This document shows positions 20,568 to 28,348 of a DNA stretch of 64,000 nt, one piece after another (positions within the stretch are counted from its first letter, which is position 1; the number at the start of each line of letters is the position of its first letter). Where the stretch lies: positions 2,131 through 66,130 of the forward strand of contig NZ_JSYZ01000003.1 of NCBI RefSeq assembly GCF_001293465.1, written 5' to 3'. The notes beneath the pieces are model-generated. The model was not told the DNA's origin, searched no databases, and worked only from the letters and a program-made list of their open reading frames with translations. The position numbers and the translations under genes are program-made. Source of the stretch: Pseudomonas asplenii. Its GTDB lineage: Bacteria; Pseudomonadota; Gammaproteobacteria; Pseudomonadales; Pseudomonadaceae.

Positions 20568-21886
20568 ACGCACCGGTGGCGGGAGCGGTGGAGCGGGTCT
20601 TTGCCCAGTTCCTCGACCTGGAGCGGCTGACCCGGGCCGCCCGCACCACCGAGCAGTTGGCCTACAGCCTGGTCAATGACGGCCAGGCGCTGTTCGGCTT
20701 TCGCCATGCCGCGCTGCTGATCGCCGGCAAGGTGCGCGCGGTGACCGGGGTCAGCGCGGTGGAGCCGAATGCGCCGTTCGTAGCCTTCGTCGAACACGCC
20801 GTGGCGCAACTGTTCAAGCTGGAACGGGCCAAGCCCGCCACCGTGGTACCGATGGAGGCTTTCAGTGCGTCGGTGGTCGAAGACTGGCAGAGCCTGTCGG
20901 CGTCGCAGGTGTTCTGGCTGCCGCTGCTGGACCACAAGGGCGAGGTGTTCGGCGGCCTGTGGCTGGCCCGCGACAATCCCTGGAGCCCTTCCGAACAGGT
21001 GTTGCTGGCACAACTGGGCGACACCTACAGCCATGCCTGGCTGGCCCTGCAGCCGCGTCGGCCGTGGCGGCTGCGCCTGACCCGCAAGCGCCAGGTGCTG
21101 CTGCTGGCCCTGGCGCTGCTGAGCCTGCTGATTCCGGTGCGCCAGTCGGTACTGGCGCCGGCCGAGGTCGTGCCGCTGGCCGGGCGGGTGGTGGCGGCGC
21201 CGCTGGACGGGGTGGTCGCCGAGTTCCTGGTCAAGCCCAACCAGACGGTGAAGACCGGCGATTTGCTGGTCCGTTTCGAAAGCACCACCCTCAAGGCCCA
21301 GGCCGATGTGGCCCAGCGGGCACTCGGGGTGGCCGAGGCCGAATTGAAGGCCAACGCCCAGCGGGCCTTCGCCGATGCCGAATCGAGTGCGAAACTCGAC
21401 CTGCTGGCGGCCCGGGTCGAGCAGAAGCGCGCCGAGCGTGACTACGCCGCCGAACTGCTCAAGCGCAGCGAGGTGCGCGCCGAGCGCGACGGCATCGCGG
21501 TCTTCGCCGATGCCGAGCGTTGGACCGGCAAGCCGGTGCAGACCGGTGAGCGCCTGATGGAACTGGCCGACCCGAGCCAGGCCGAATTGCGCATCGAACT
21601 GGCGGTGGGTGACGCCATCGCCCTGGAACCGGACGCCGAAGTGGCGCTGTTCCTCGACAGCGATCCGCTGCAGCGCCATTCGGCCAGGCTCGAGCGGGTG
21701 GCCTATGAGGCGCAGACCACGCCGGCCGGCCAGTTGGCCTATCGCCTGGACGCCAGCTTCAGCGACTCGCCGCCACCGCGTATCGGCCTGCGCGGCACCG
21801 CGAAAATCTTCGGCCAGCGCGCACCGCTGGCCCTGTACCTGCTGCGCCGGCCGCTGGCCGGGCTGCGCCAGAGCGTCGGCCTGTAA
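20564..21886 (+). CDS. HlyD-family adaptor with N-terminal GAF-like domain
   Basis: 440 residues in an uncommon order. Residues 1-165 form a cytoplasmic GAF-like sensor fold (QLAYSLVNDGQALFGFRHAALLI; VFWLPLLDHKGEVFGGLWLAR). A single TM (about 177-193) leads to a periplasmic HlyD part with lipoyl halves (VVAAPLDGVVAEFLVKPNQT; AERDGIAVFADAERWTGKPV) around a coiled coil about 230-285. It overlaps both neighbours (ATGA at 20564; TAATG at the end), so it belongs to one complex. A cytosolic GAF domain on an adaptor hints at substrate or ligand sensing; that is inference. Confidence 0.82.
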   Translation: MNAPVAGAVERVFAQFLDLERLTRAARTTEQLAYSLVNDGQALFGFRHAALLIAGKVRAVTGVSAVEPNAPFVAFVEHAVAQLFKLERAKPATVVPMEAFSASVVEDWQSLSASQVFWLPLLDHKGEVFGGLWLARDNPWSPSEQVLLAQLGDTYSHAWLALQPRRPWRLRLTRKRQVLLLALALLSLLIPVRQSVLAPAEVVPLAGRVVAAPLDGVVAEFLVKPNQTVKTGDLLVRFESTTLKAQADVAQRALGVAEAELKANAQRAFADAESSAKLDLLAARVEQKRAERDYAAELLKRSEVRAERDGIAVFADAERWTGKPVQTGERLMELADPSQAELRIELAVGDAIALEPDAEVALFLDSDPLQRHSARLERVAYEAQTTPAGQLAYRLDASFSDSPPPRIGLRGTAKIFGQRAPLALYLLRRPLAGLRQSVGL

Positions 21887-23982
21887 TGAACCTGCCCAGC
21901 CTGCGCGCGGACCTGCAACTCACACCCGCCTCGGCGGCCCTCGACGGCTCGCCACGCTGGACCCTGGCCGATCCGGTGCGCGGTCGCTATTTCAAGCTGG
22001 GCGCCCAGGCCATTCGCCTGCTGCGGCACTGGTCGCTGGGTGACCCGGCGCGGGTGCTGCAGGCGGCGAACGACGAACCGGGTCTGCCGTTGGGCGAGCC
22101 GGAACTGGAACAGATGCTGGTCTTCCTGCGCAGCCACGACCTGATCGCCGCACTCGATCCGCAACAGCGCGCCAGCTACGCCTGGAAGGCCGCCGCCTCG
22201 CGCCAGAGCCTGTGGCAGATGGCGCTGCACCAGTACCTGTTCTTCCGTATTCCGCTGTGGCGTCCGGATGCCTTTCTCAACCGCGCCTGGCCATGGCTGG
22301 CGCGTTTCGGCCCGCGGTTGCTGCGCTACGGGCTGCCGCTGACCCTGGGCCTCGGGGTGTTCCTGGTCTCGCGGGACTGGGAGCGCTTTCTCGCGACCTT
22401 TCCCCACCTGTTCAGCCTGGGCGGGGCGATGGCCTTTGGCGTGGCGCTGTTCTTCGCCAAGCTCTGTCACGAATTCGGCCATGCCTTCATGGCCAAGCGC
22501 GCCGGCTGCCGGGTGCAGAGCATGGGCGTGGCGTTCATGGTGCTGCTGCCGCTGTTCTATACCGACGTCAGCGATGCCTGGCGGGTCAACGACCGCAAGG
22601 CACGGCTGCTGATCGGCGCCGGTGGGGTGCTGGCGGAAATGCTGCTGGCCTGCATCGCCCTGCTGGCCTGGTCGCTGCTGCCGGACGGCGCGGCGCGCAC
22701 GGCGGCGTTCATGCTCGCCAGTGCCACCTGGCTGACGACCCTGGCGGTCAACCTCAACCCGTTCATGCGCTTCGATGGCTATTTTCTGCTCAGCGATTTC
22801 TGGGAGGTCGACAACCTCCAGGGCCGGGCCTTCGCCCTGTGTCGCTGGCGCTTGCGCGAGGCGCTGTTCGGCTACGGCGAGCCGGCCCCCGAGCCCTGGT
22901 CGGCCAGCATGCGCCGGCGGCTGCTGGGCTGGGGCTTCATGTCCTGGCTGTGGCGGGCGGCGCTGTTTTTCGGGATCGCCCTGGCGGTCTATCACCTGTT
23001 CTTCAAGTTGCTGGGTATCTTCCTGATGCTGGTGGAGCTGGGCTGGTTCATCTTCCTGCCGATCTTCAAGGAGACCCGCGAATGGTGGGCACGCCGCGAA
23101 CAGGCGCACACCCCGCGGGTACTGCTCAGCGGCCTGGGCCTGCTGGGCCTGCTGTTGCTGGTGGCGGTTCCCTGGCGCAGCAGCGTGGAAGTGCCGGCGA
23201 TGCTCGAGGCCGGGCGGGTCACGGCGTTGCATGCGCCGGTGGCGGCGCGGGTCCGCCAGGTCAATGTGGAGGATGGCCAGCGGGTCGAGCAGGGCGCAGT
23301 GCTGGTGGAACTGGAGTCGCCGGATATCGAATCGCGCTCGATCATCGTCCGGCGCGAGATCGATATCCTGCAATTGCAGCTGCGGCGCCAGGCCGGTCGC
23401 AGCGAAACCGCGGCGGATGTCGGCATTCTCGAACAGCGGCTGGCCGAATCGGTGGCCGAGTACCGTGGCCTGCAGGCCCGGCGTGAACGCCTGCTGTTGC
23501 GGGCACCCCAGGCCGGCCAGGTGCGTGACCTGATGCCGCAGTTGCGTGCCGGACGCTGGGTTTCGAGCCGCGAGCCGCTGGCGCGGATCGTCGAGGACGG
23601 CACGCGCCTGCGCGGCTATCTGGCCGAGGAGGACCTGTGGCGGGTCGCGCCCGGTGCGAGCGGTCGTTTCGTCGCCGATGACCCGATGCGCCCGGCCTGG
23701 CCGGTGGAACTGCTGGATGTCGATGCCAACGGTGTGTCCGTCATCGACCAGGAGGCGCTGACGTCCGACCACCACGGGCCGATTGCCGTGCGCCGTGACG
23801 AGAACCGCCGGCCGGAGCCGGTGCAGGCGCAGTACGGCGCGCGGCTGAAGCTGCTCGAAGAGGTGCCGACACCCAGTCATCCGCTGCGCGGCGTGGCGGT
23901 GTTGCAGGGACGCAGCGAGTCGCTGCTGGGCATCGCCTGGCGCCGGATGGCGGCGCTGGGCGTGCGTGAAAGCGGTTTTTGA
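21886..23982 (+). CDS. M50 (site-2-type) metalloprotease fused to a HlyD domain
   Basis: 698 residues. The N-terminal about 95 residues look like a PqqD/winged-helix peptide-binding fold (GRYFKLGAQAIRLLRHWS, then ELEQMLVFLRSHDLI). A polytopic M50 protease core follows with the zinc motif H195-E-F-G-H199 and the third-ligand motif NPFMRFDG (291-298, D297). A TM near 411-430 leads to a periplasmic HlyD half-barrel/coiled coil (VTALHAPVAARVRQVNVEDGQ; LRAPQAGQVRDLM). Active-site residues are intact. The fusion suggests that intramembrane cleavage and periplasmic adaptor function are coupled in export. Third gene of the overlapping set. Confidence 0.88.
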   Translation: MNLPSLRADLQLTPASAALDGSPRWTLADPVRGRYFKLGAQAIRLLRHWSLGDPARVLQAANDEPGLPLGEPELEQMLVFLRSHDLIAALDPQQRASYAWKAAASRQSLWQMALHQYLFFRIPLWRPDAFLNRAWPWLARFGPRLLRYGLPLTLGLGVFLVSRDWERFLATFPHLFSLGGAMAFGVALFFAKLCHEFGHAFMAKRAGCRVQSMGVAFMVLLPLFYTDVSDAWRVNDRKARLLIGAGGVLAEMLLACIALLAWSLLPDGAARTAAFMLASATWLTTLAVNLNPFMRFDGYFLLSDFWEVDNLQGRAFALCRWRLREALFGYGEPAPEPWSASMRRRLLGWGFMSWLWRAALFFGIALAVYHLFFKLLGIFLMLVELGWFIFLPIFKETREWWARREQAHTPRVLLSGLGLLGLLLLVAVPWRSSVEVPAMLEAGRVTALHAPVAARVRQVNVEDGQRVEQGAVLVELESPDIESRSIIVRREIDILQLQLRRQAGRSETAADVGILEQRLAESVAEYRGLQARRERLLLRAPQAGQVRDLMPQLRAGRWVSSREPLARIVEDGTRLRGYLAEEDLWRVAPGASGRFVADDPMRPAWPVELLDVDANGVSVIDQEALTSDHHGPIAVRRDENRRPEPVQAQYGARLKLLEEVPTPSHPLRGVAVLQGRSESLLGIAWRRMAALGVRESGF

Positions 23983-24011
23983 CCATTAACCAGGTTCAGG
24001 GAAATATTCCG

Positions 24012-24506
24012 ATGTTGAACAGTTCGTCGGCTGCCGGTTTGTCCATGCGGCCCGCGCGGCCCACCGATGCACCCTTTCTGCAGAGTCTCTACCAGTCGGC
24101 CCGTCCGGAATTGCAGTTGATCGATGCCGAGCCGGAACTGATCGAGCAGGTGATCGCCCAGCAGTTCCAGGTTCAGGAACAGGGCATCGGCGAGCATTTC
24201 CCCAATGCCCTGCACTATGTGGTGGAGAAGCTCGATACGCCCATCGGCGTGCTCAGCGCCGACTTCGGGCCCAATGAAATCCGCGTCCTGTACCTGGCGT
24301 TCATTCCGGCGGCACGGGGCAAGGGTTTCGGTCGGATGGTGCTGCAGGACGTGCAGAAGGCCGCCACCCAGGTGCGCTGCCCGGTCGCGACGACGGTCTG
24401 GGCGAGCAATCCCCAGGCGCGCCAGCATTACCTGGCGCTGGGGTTTCAGGTCGAAGAGAGCACACCGGGGGCCGAGCGGCTGGTGTGGTATCCGGGTTTC
24501 AGTTGA
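24012..24506 (+). CDS. GNAT-family N-acetyltransferase
   Basis: 164 residues from the ATG at 24012 after AGGGAA. It has a GNAT fold: SMRPARPTDAPFLQSLYQS at the start, the central strand IRVLYLAFIPAARGKGFG (acetyl-CoA pyrophosphate loop of R-G-x-G-x-G type), and ARQHYLALGFQVEES at the end. Only 29 bp after the M50-HlyD gene, so probably in the same operon, perhaps acetylating a component of this system. Its tail overlaps the convergent DUF6916 gene by 8 bp. Confidence 0.88.
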   Translation: MLNSSSAAGLSMRPARPTDAPFLQSLYQSARPELQLIDAEPELIEQVIAQQFQVQEQGIGEHFPNALHYVVEKLDTPIGVLSADFGPNEIRVLYLAFIPAARGKGFGRMVLQDVQKAATQVRCPVATTVWASNPQARQHYLALGFQVEESTPGAERLVWYPGFS

Positions 24507-24810
24507 AGACGATGTTGAAGTAGCCCAGGGCCGGATCACGGCCCAACGCCGGCTCCCGCGACACGAACACCTCCTCGAGCCGCCCCAGGCCTGGCAACTC
24601 CAGGCTGCACAGGCCGTCGACGAAATCCGTCGGTTGCAGGCTGTGCAACTGGACGATGAACGGCGTACGTGTCATTTCCGGCAACTGTGCCTGCGAGCGC
24701 AGCGCTATGGACTCGATCCGGACTTGTAACGGGCTGCCGTCGGGCAGGTAGAGCGGGCAGGACTGATCCACCAGGGGCTGGAAGTGTTCGCTTGAAACAT
24801 GTTGCAGCAT
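24499..24810 (-). CDS. DUF6916-family small protein
   Basis: 103 residues, no signal peptide. It starts with the family pattern LQHVSSEHFQPLVDQSCPLYL and ends GLGRLEEVFVSREPAL followed by YFNIVFN, a beta-rich protein of unknown function. In my recollection such proteins sit next to tail-collar (microcystin-dependent-type) proteins, as here (51 bp after that gene). A hairpin lies in the gap. Confidence 0.72.
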   Translation of the reverse strand: MLQHVSSEHFQPLVDQSCPLYLPDGSPLQVRIESIALRSQAQLPEMTRTPFIVQLHSLQPTDFVDGLCSLELPGLGRLEEVFVSREPALGRDPALGYFNIVFN

Positions 24811-24829
24811 TGATGCTCTCCGTTTGTAT

Positions 24830-24851
24830 GGGAGCCGGGCAGCCGGCTCCC
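24830..24851. repeat. Hairpin between the tail-collar and DUF6916 genes
   Basis: GGGAGCCGG-GCAG-CCGGCTCCC, a perfect 9-bp stem in the 51-bp gap. It may attenuate the downstream DUF6916 gene or protect the upstream mRNA. The sequence resembles the outer part of the local REP elements. Confidence 0.5.
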
Positions 24852-24861
24852 ACGGGCTCTA

Positions 24862-25449
24862 TCAGTTGCGCGAAGGGTAGAGCCCTTCCAGGGCGATGCT
24901 GAAGTTCACCGCCAGGTAGGGGTTGATCACGTTGATCGGTATGCTGCCACCGACAGTGTTCAGAGTGCCGCCGATGGTGCTGCCCACGCCCTTGAGCGGA
25001 ACGGCCGTTCCCAACTGGTCGGAGAAGATGCCGGCCGAGGGTGGGCCCGACGGTGCGGAGGCGCCGATGTAGCAGTTGGTCGCCGTTGGTGCGGTGACCG
25101 CATTGCTGGGTGCGCTCGCCAGGCCGATGGTGGTGGTGACGGTCAGCCCGGCGGTGGAGATCTGCTGGGCTGGCACGTTGGTGCTCAGCAGGGTGACGTT
25201 CTCGGTGCCAGCGCTCTGGCCGATGGTGCGCGAGGACAAGCCGGGTCCGGTGCCCTGGCCGACAGGCAGGCGGCTCTGCAGGTTGGGGAGGGCAAAGTTG
25301 GTGGTGCCGTTGCCTCCGTAGTAGGTGCCGATCAGGGCGAACAGCACCTGTTGCTGCGAAAGGTTCATCAACTGCCCGGCGCAGAGTGCCCAGCCCCGAG
25401 GGGCGTAGTTGAATCCGAACATCTGGATAGTACCGACAAAAACTTCCAT
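24862..25449 (-). CDS. Tail-collar domain protein (microcystin-dependent-protein type)
   Basis: 195 residues from the ATG at 25449 after AGGAAA. The N-terminal collar motif (GTIQMFGFNYAPRGWALCAG, then LFALIGTYYGGNGTTNFALPNLQSRLPVG) is the classic phage tail collar/MdpB signature. The middle is Ala/Ser/Thr-rich and the end is NVINPYLAVNFSIALEGLYPSRN. No phage genes are nearby, so this is the free-standing bacterial type. No signal peptide. Its role is unknown; it may be surface-exposed or exported with the neighbouring exoprotein. Confidence 0.85.
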   Translation of the reverse strand: MEVFVGTIQMFGFNYAPRGWALCAGQLMNLSQQQVLFALIGTYYGGNGTTNFALPNLQSRLPVGQGTGPGLSSRTIGQSAGTENVTLLSTNVPAQQISTAGLTVTTTIGLASAPSNAVTAPTATNCYIGASAPSGPPSAGIFSDQLGTAVPLKGVGSTIGGTLNTVGGSIPINVINPYLAVNFSIALEGLYPSRN

Positions 25450-25670
25450 GGATCCATTTCCTTCAGCTGTGTTGAGTGAGGTGCTGCGCCCGGCTATCCC
25501 GAGTCTGTAGTGCACCGGGTGACAGAGTAGCCTTTGTCTTTGACGTTTAGGTTTTTTTTGTCGGACAAAAGTCGCGAATGGAACAGCTGGGCAAGCCGAT
25601 GTCGTTCTAGCCTACAATTCACCGCGTCATGCCTCCCGGGGAGGCAGTCGTTGACTTGTTGAGGGTGGTA

Positions 25671-27260
25671 ATGGGCGTTCCCGGTAGTCATGAAACGATA
25701 AAGCGGCTTTACGATCAGCCTGTCATACCCCTGCAACCCCTTGTGCAACTGCTTCGCGAACCCTGGCTGGTACCGCTGCTGGCGCTGGCCCTGGCATTGC
25801 GCCTTTATCAGCTGACAGCTGCGGCGATCTGGGGCGACGAAGGTTCCAGCCTGCTGCTGGCGCAATACCCGCTGACCGAGCTGTGGACTCATGCCGCCCG
25901 TGATGTTCACCCGCCCTTGTATTTCGCCCTGTTGCGCGGTTGGATCAGCCTGTTCGGCGACTCGATTTTCTCGATCCGCCTGGCCAGCGCCTTGCCCGGG
26001 GTCGTGGTGGTGTTCCTTGGCATCTGGCTGGCGCACCTGGTCGCCGCCGGTCGTCGGGCGACGATCCTGGCCGGTCTGCTATTGACGCTGCTGCCCACGG
26101 CGGTGCACTACAGCCAGGAAATCCGCATGTATTCGCTGATGGGCGTGTGGCTGCTGGGCGCGACCCTGGCGCTGGTCTACTGGGTGCACAACCCGCAGCG
26201 CAAGCGCTACCTGGTGGCCTACGTGCTGTTGATGGCCGCCGGCTTCTACACCCACTACTTCACCGCACTGTGCGTGCTGTCGCATTGGTGCTGGCTGCTG
26301 TTGCTGCGTCGCCATCCCGAGAGTGGGCAACGCCCCATCGCCTGCCGCGACTGGTGGCTGGCCAACGTGGCGATCGTGCTGCTGTTCCTGCCCTGGTTGC
26401 CCGGCCTGATCGATCTCGTGCTGCACATGGACGAGCTGAAGGCCGGCGGTGATGTCGGCTGGGAACCCCCGGTGACCCTGGGCTCGTTGCCGTCGATGAT
26501 CTGGCAGGTGCTGGCCCAGGACGATGGCGTGGGCATGCCGCTGTGGTTGTTCGCCAGTTTGCCGAGTGTCATGGTGCTGGTGATGGTGTTCATCGTCGGC
26601 GGCGATCGCAGCCGCTTCCACCTGGAAACGCTGCTGGTCATCTACAGCGCCCTGCCGCTGTTGCTGGTGTTCGCGGTGTCGTTCATTTCACCGGTCTTCA
26701 TCGAGCGTTACCTGACGGTGCCGGCGCTGGGCCTGCCGATCCTCCTGGCCCTGGCCATCGACCGCCTCGCGCGAGGCCGAAAGGCCCTGGCCGGGCTGTT
26801 GCTGTTGGCGGTGCTGGCTGCGGAAGGGGTGGGGCTGAGGAACAACTACACAGTGGATGCCGGCGACCAGTTCAACCACATGGTCGAATACATGAACCAG
26901 CACAGCCAGGCGGGCGATCAGGTGGTGCTGGGCGACATGTTCTGGTACCTGACCTGGGGCTACTACGACAGGAGCGCCACTGCGCCGCGGCTGTATACGC
27001 CGCCGACCGCCGAGGGCGAATCGACCCGGCCCAATCGCTACGGATTCGGCACGCTGATCGACGAAAAGGCCGGGGTTTATCTCGATCACCTGGAGGACCT
27101 GCCGGCGGGCAATGGGCGGGTCTGGCTGGTGATGAGCCGGGTTGCACCGGATGAGTTCCCGTCGATTCCGACCGGCTGGCGGAAAATCGACCAGCACGCG
27201 GGGGGCGATACGCAGGCGGTTTTATATGAGACCTGCCATCCTTCATGTAGTGAACACTAA
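25671..27260 (+). CDS. GT-C (family 39/PMT-like) integral-membrane glycosyltransferase
   Basis: About 529 residues from the ATG at 25671 (after GAGGGTGG); an upstream in-frame ATG at 25629 lacks a ribosome-binding site. Roughly ten or more TM helices. The first extracytoplasmic loop has the GT-C acidic motif (AAIWGDEGSSLLLA), followed by DVHPPLYFALLRGWISLFGDS, the usual PMT_2 pattern. The periplasmic C-terminal domain (about 400-529) is soluble. Such enzymes transfer a sugar from a polyprenyl phosphate donor to protein or lipid in the periplasm. Neighbourhood suggests a surface protein or glycan as acceptor. Confidence 0.83.
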   Translation: MGVPGSHETIKRLYDQPVIPLQPLVQLLREPWLVPLLALALALRLYQLTAAAIWGDEGSSLLLAQYPLTELWTHAARDVHPPLYFALLRGWISLFGDSIFSIRLASALPGVVVVFLGIWLAHLVAAGRRATILAGLLLTLLPTAVHYSQEIRMYSLMGVWLLGATLALVYWVHNPQRKRYLVAYVLLMAAGFYTHYFTALCVLSHWCWLLLLRRHPESGQRPIACRDWWLANVAIVLLFLPWLPGLIDLVLHMDELKAGGDVGWEPPVTLGSLPSMIWQVLAQDDGVGMPLWLFASLPSVMVLVMVFIVGGDRSRFHLETLLVIYSALPLLLVFAVSFISPVFIERYLTVPALGLPILLALAIDRLARGRKALAGLLLLAVLAAEGVGLRNNYTVDAGDQFNHMVEYMNQHSQAGDQVVLGDMFWYLTWGYYDRSATAPRLYTPPTAEGESTRPNRYGFGTLIDEKAGVYLDHLEDLPAGNGRVWLVMSRVAPDEFPSIPTGWRKIDQHAGGDTQAVLYETCHPSCSEH

Positions 27261-27437
27261 CCGCCAAGGGCTTGATATAGCTCAATCGGAGCGTTCTCAA
27301 GAGCTGTGGAAACGGGCGAAGTCCCGTGTTCATGGGCCTTTTCCGGCTTAAGGCACGGATGATTGATATCAAAACACTACTAGTCTGAAACACTTCCTTA
27401 CGCTAGGCTTTGTCCTACAAAGGGACTTACGTCTAGG

Positions 27438-28283
27438 GTGAAGGGATTGCGCAGTTTCCATTTTATCTCCGGTTTGCCGCGCTCAGGCTCGACCCTGCTG
27501 TCCGCCATTCTCCTGCAGAACCCGCGGTTTCATGCCGGCATGAGCAGCCCGGTCGGCACGTTGTTCAACGGCGTGCTGGAAAACTGCAGCGCCGGCAGCG
27601 AATTCGGCGCAGTGATCGACACCGACACCCGCCGCCGCCTGTTGCGTGGGCTGTTCGACTCCTACTACGCCGACAAGACCAGCCAGTCCGTCATCTTCGA
27701 TACCAATCGGCAGTGGTCCGCGCGCCTGCCGGCGCTGCAGGACCTGTTTCCCCGTTCCAAGGTCATCGTCTGCGTGCGTAACGTGGCCTGGGTCATGGAC
27801 AGCCTGGAACGGCTGTACCGCGCCAACCCCTTCGAGAACACCAAGCTGTTCACTGACGATGTCGAGCGCAACACGGTCTACAGCCGCTGCGAAACCCTGG
27901 CCCAGCGCAATCGCCTGGTGGGCTACGCCTGGACCGCGCTGAAGGAAGCCTATTACGGCGAACACGCCGACTCCCTGCTGCTGGTCGACTACGACCTGCT
28001 ATCCCAGGCGCCGGAGCGGGTGTTGCGGCTGGTCTACGACTTCATTGGCGAGCCCTGGTTCGAGCACGATTTCGACAACCTGGCCTACGACGCGCCCGAG
28101 TTCGACCAGGCCCTCGGTGTCGCCGGCCTGCACAAGGTCAAGCCGAAGGTGGCGCTGGAGTCACGGCGCACCATCCTGCCGCCGGACCTGTTCGAGAAAT
28201 ATGCAGAGCTGTCGTTCTGGAACGATGGAACGGCCAGCGCCGCGAATGTGATTCGCATGAAAACCAACACCGCGGTCAACTGA
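27438..28283 (+). CDS. Sulfotransferase-family protein 1
   Basis: 281 residues with a GTG start. The 5'-phosphosulfate loop of PAPS-dependent sulfotransferases is at the very start (ISGLPRSGSTLLSAIL). The 3'-phosphate-binding segment is VIVCVRNVAWVMDSLERLYR, followed by LLVDYDLLSQAPERVLRLVYDFIGEPW. No signal peptide, so it acts in the cytoplasm. It lies 65 bp upstream of the giant LEPR-xLL protein gene, probably in the same transcript. The acceptor could be that protein or a glycan; this is inference. Confidence 0.85.
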   Translation: MKGLRSFHFISGLPRSGSTLLSAILLQNPRFHAGMSSPVGTLFNGVLENCSAGSEFGAVIDTDTRRRLLRGLFDSYYADKTSQSVIFDTNRQWSARLPALQDLFPRSKVIVCVRNVAWVMDSLERLYRANPFENTKLFTDDVERNTVYSRCETLAQRNRLVGYAWTALKEAYYGEHADSLLLVDYDLLSQAPERVLRLVYDFIGEPWFEHDFDNLAYDAPEFDQALGVAGLHKVKPKVALESRRTILPPDLFEKYAELSFWNDGTASAANVIRMKTNTAVN

Positions 28284-28348
28284 TCGCGGTTTTTTAATCT
28301 CAACAGAAAAATTCTTTGGGCGCATGAACGCTCAAGTGCAGGTGAAGC

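Noticed and set aside
24862..25449. Prophage remnant suggested by the tail-collar protein
   Set aside because: No other phage genes; the protein is of the free-standing bacterial type and neighbours are metabolic or export genes.
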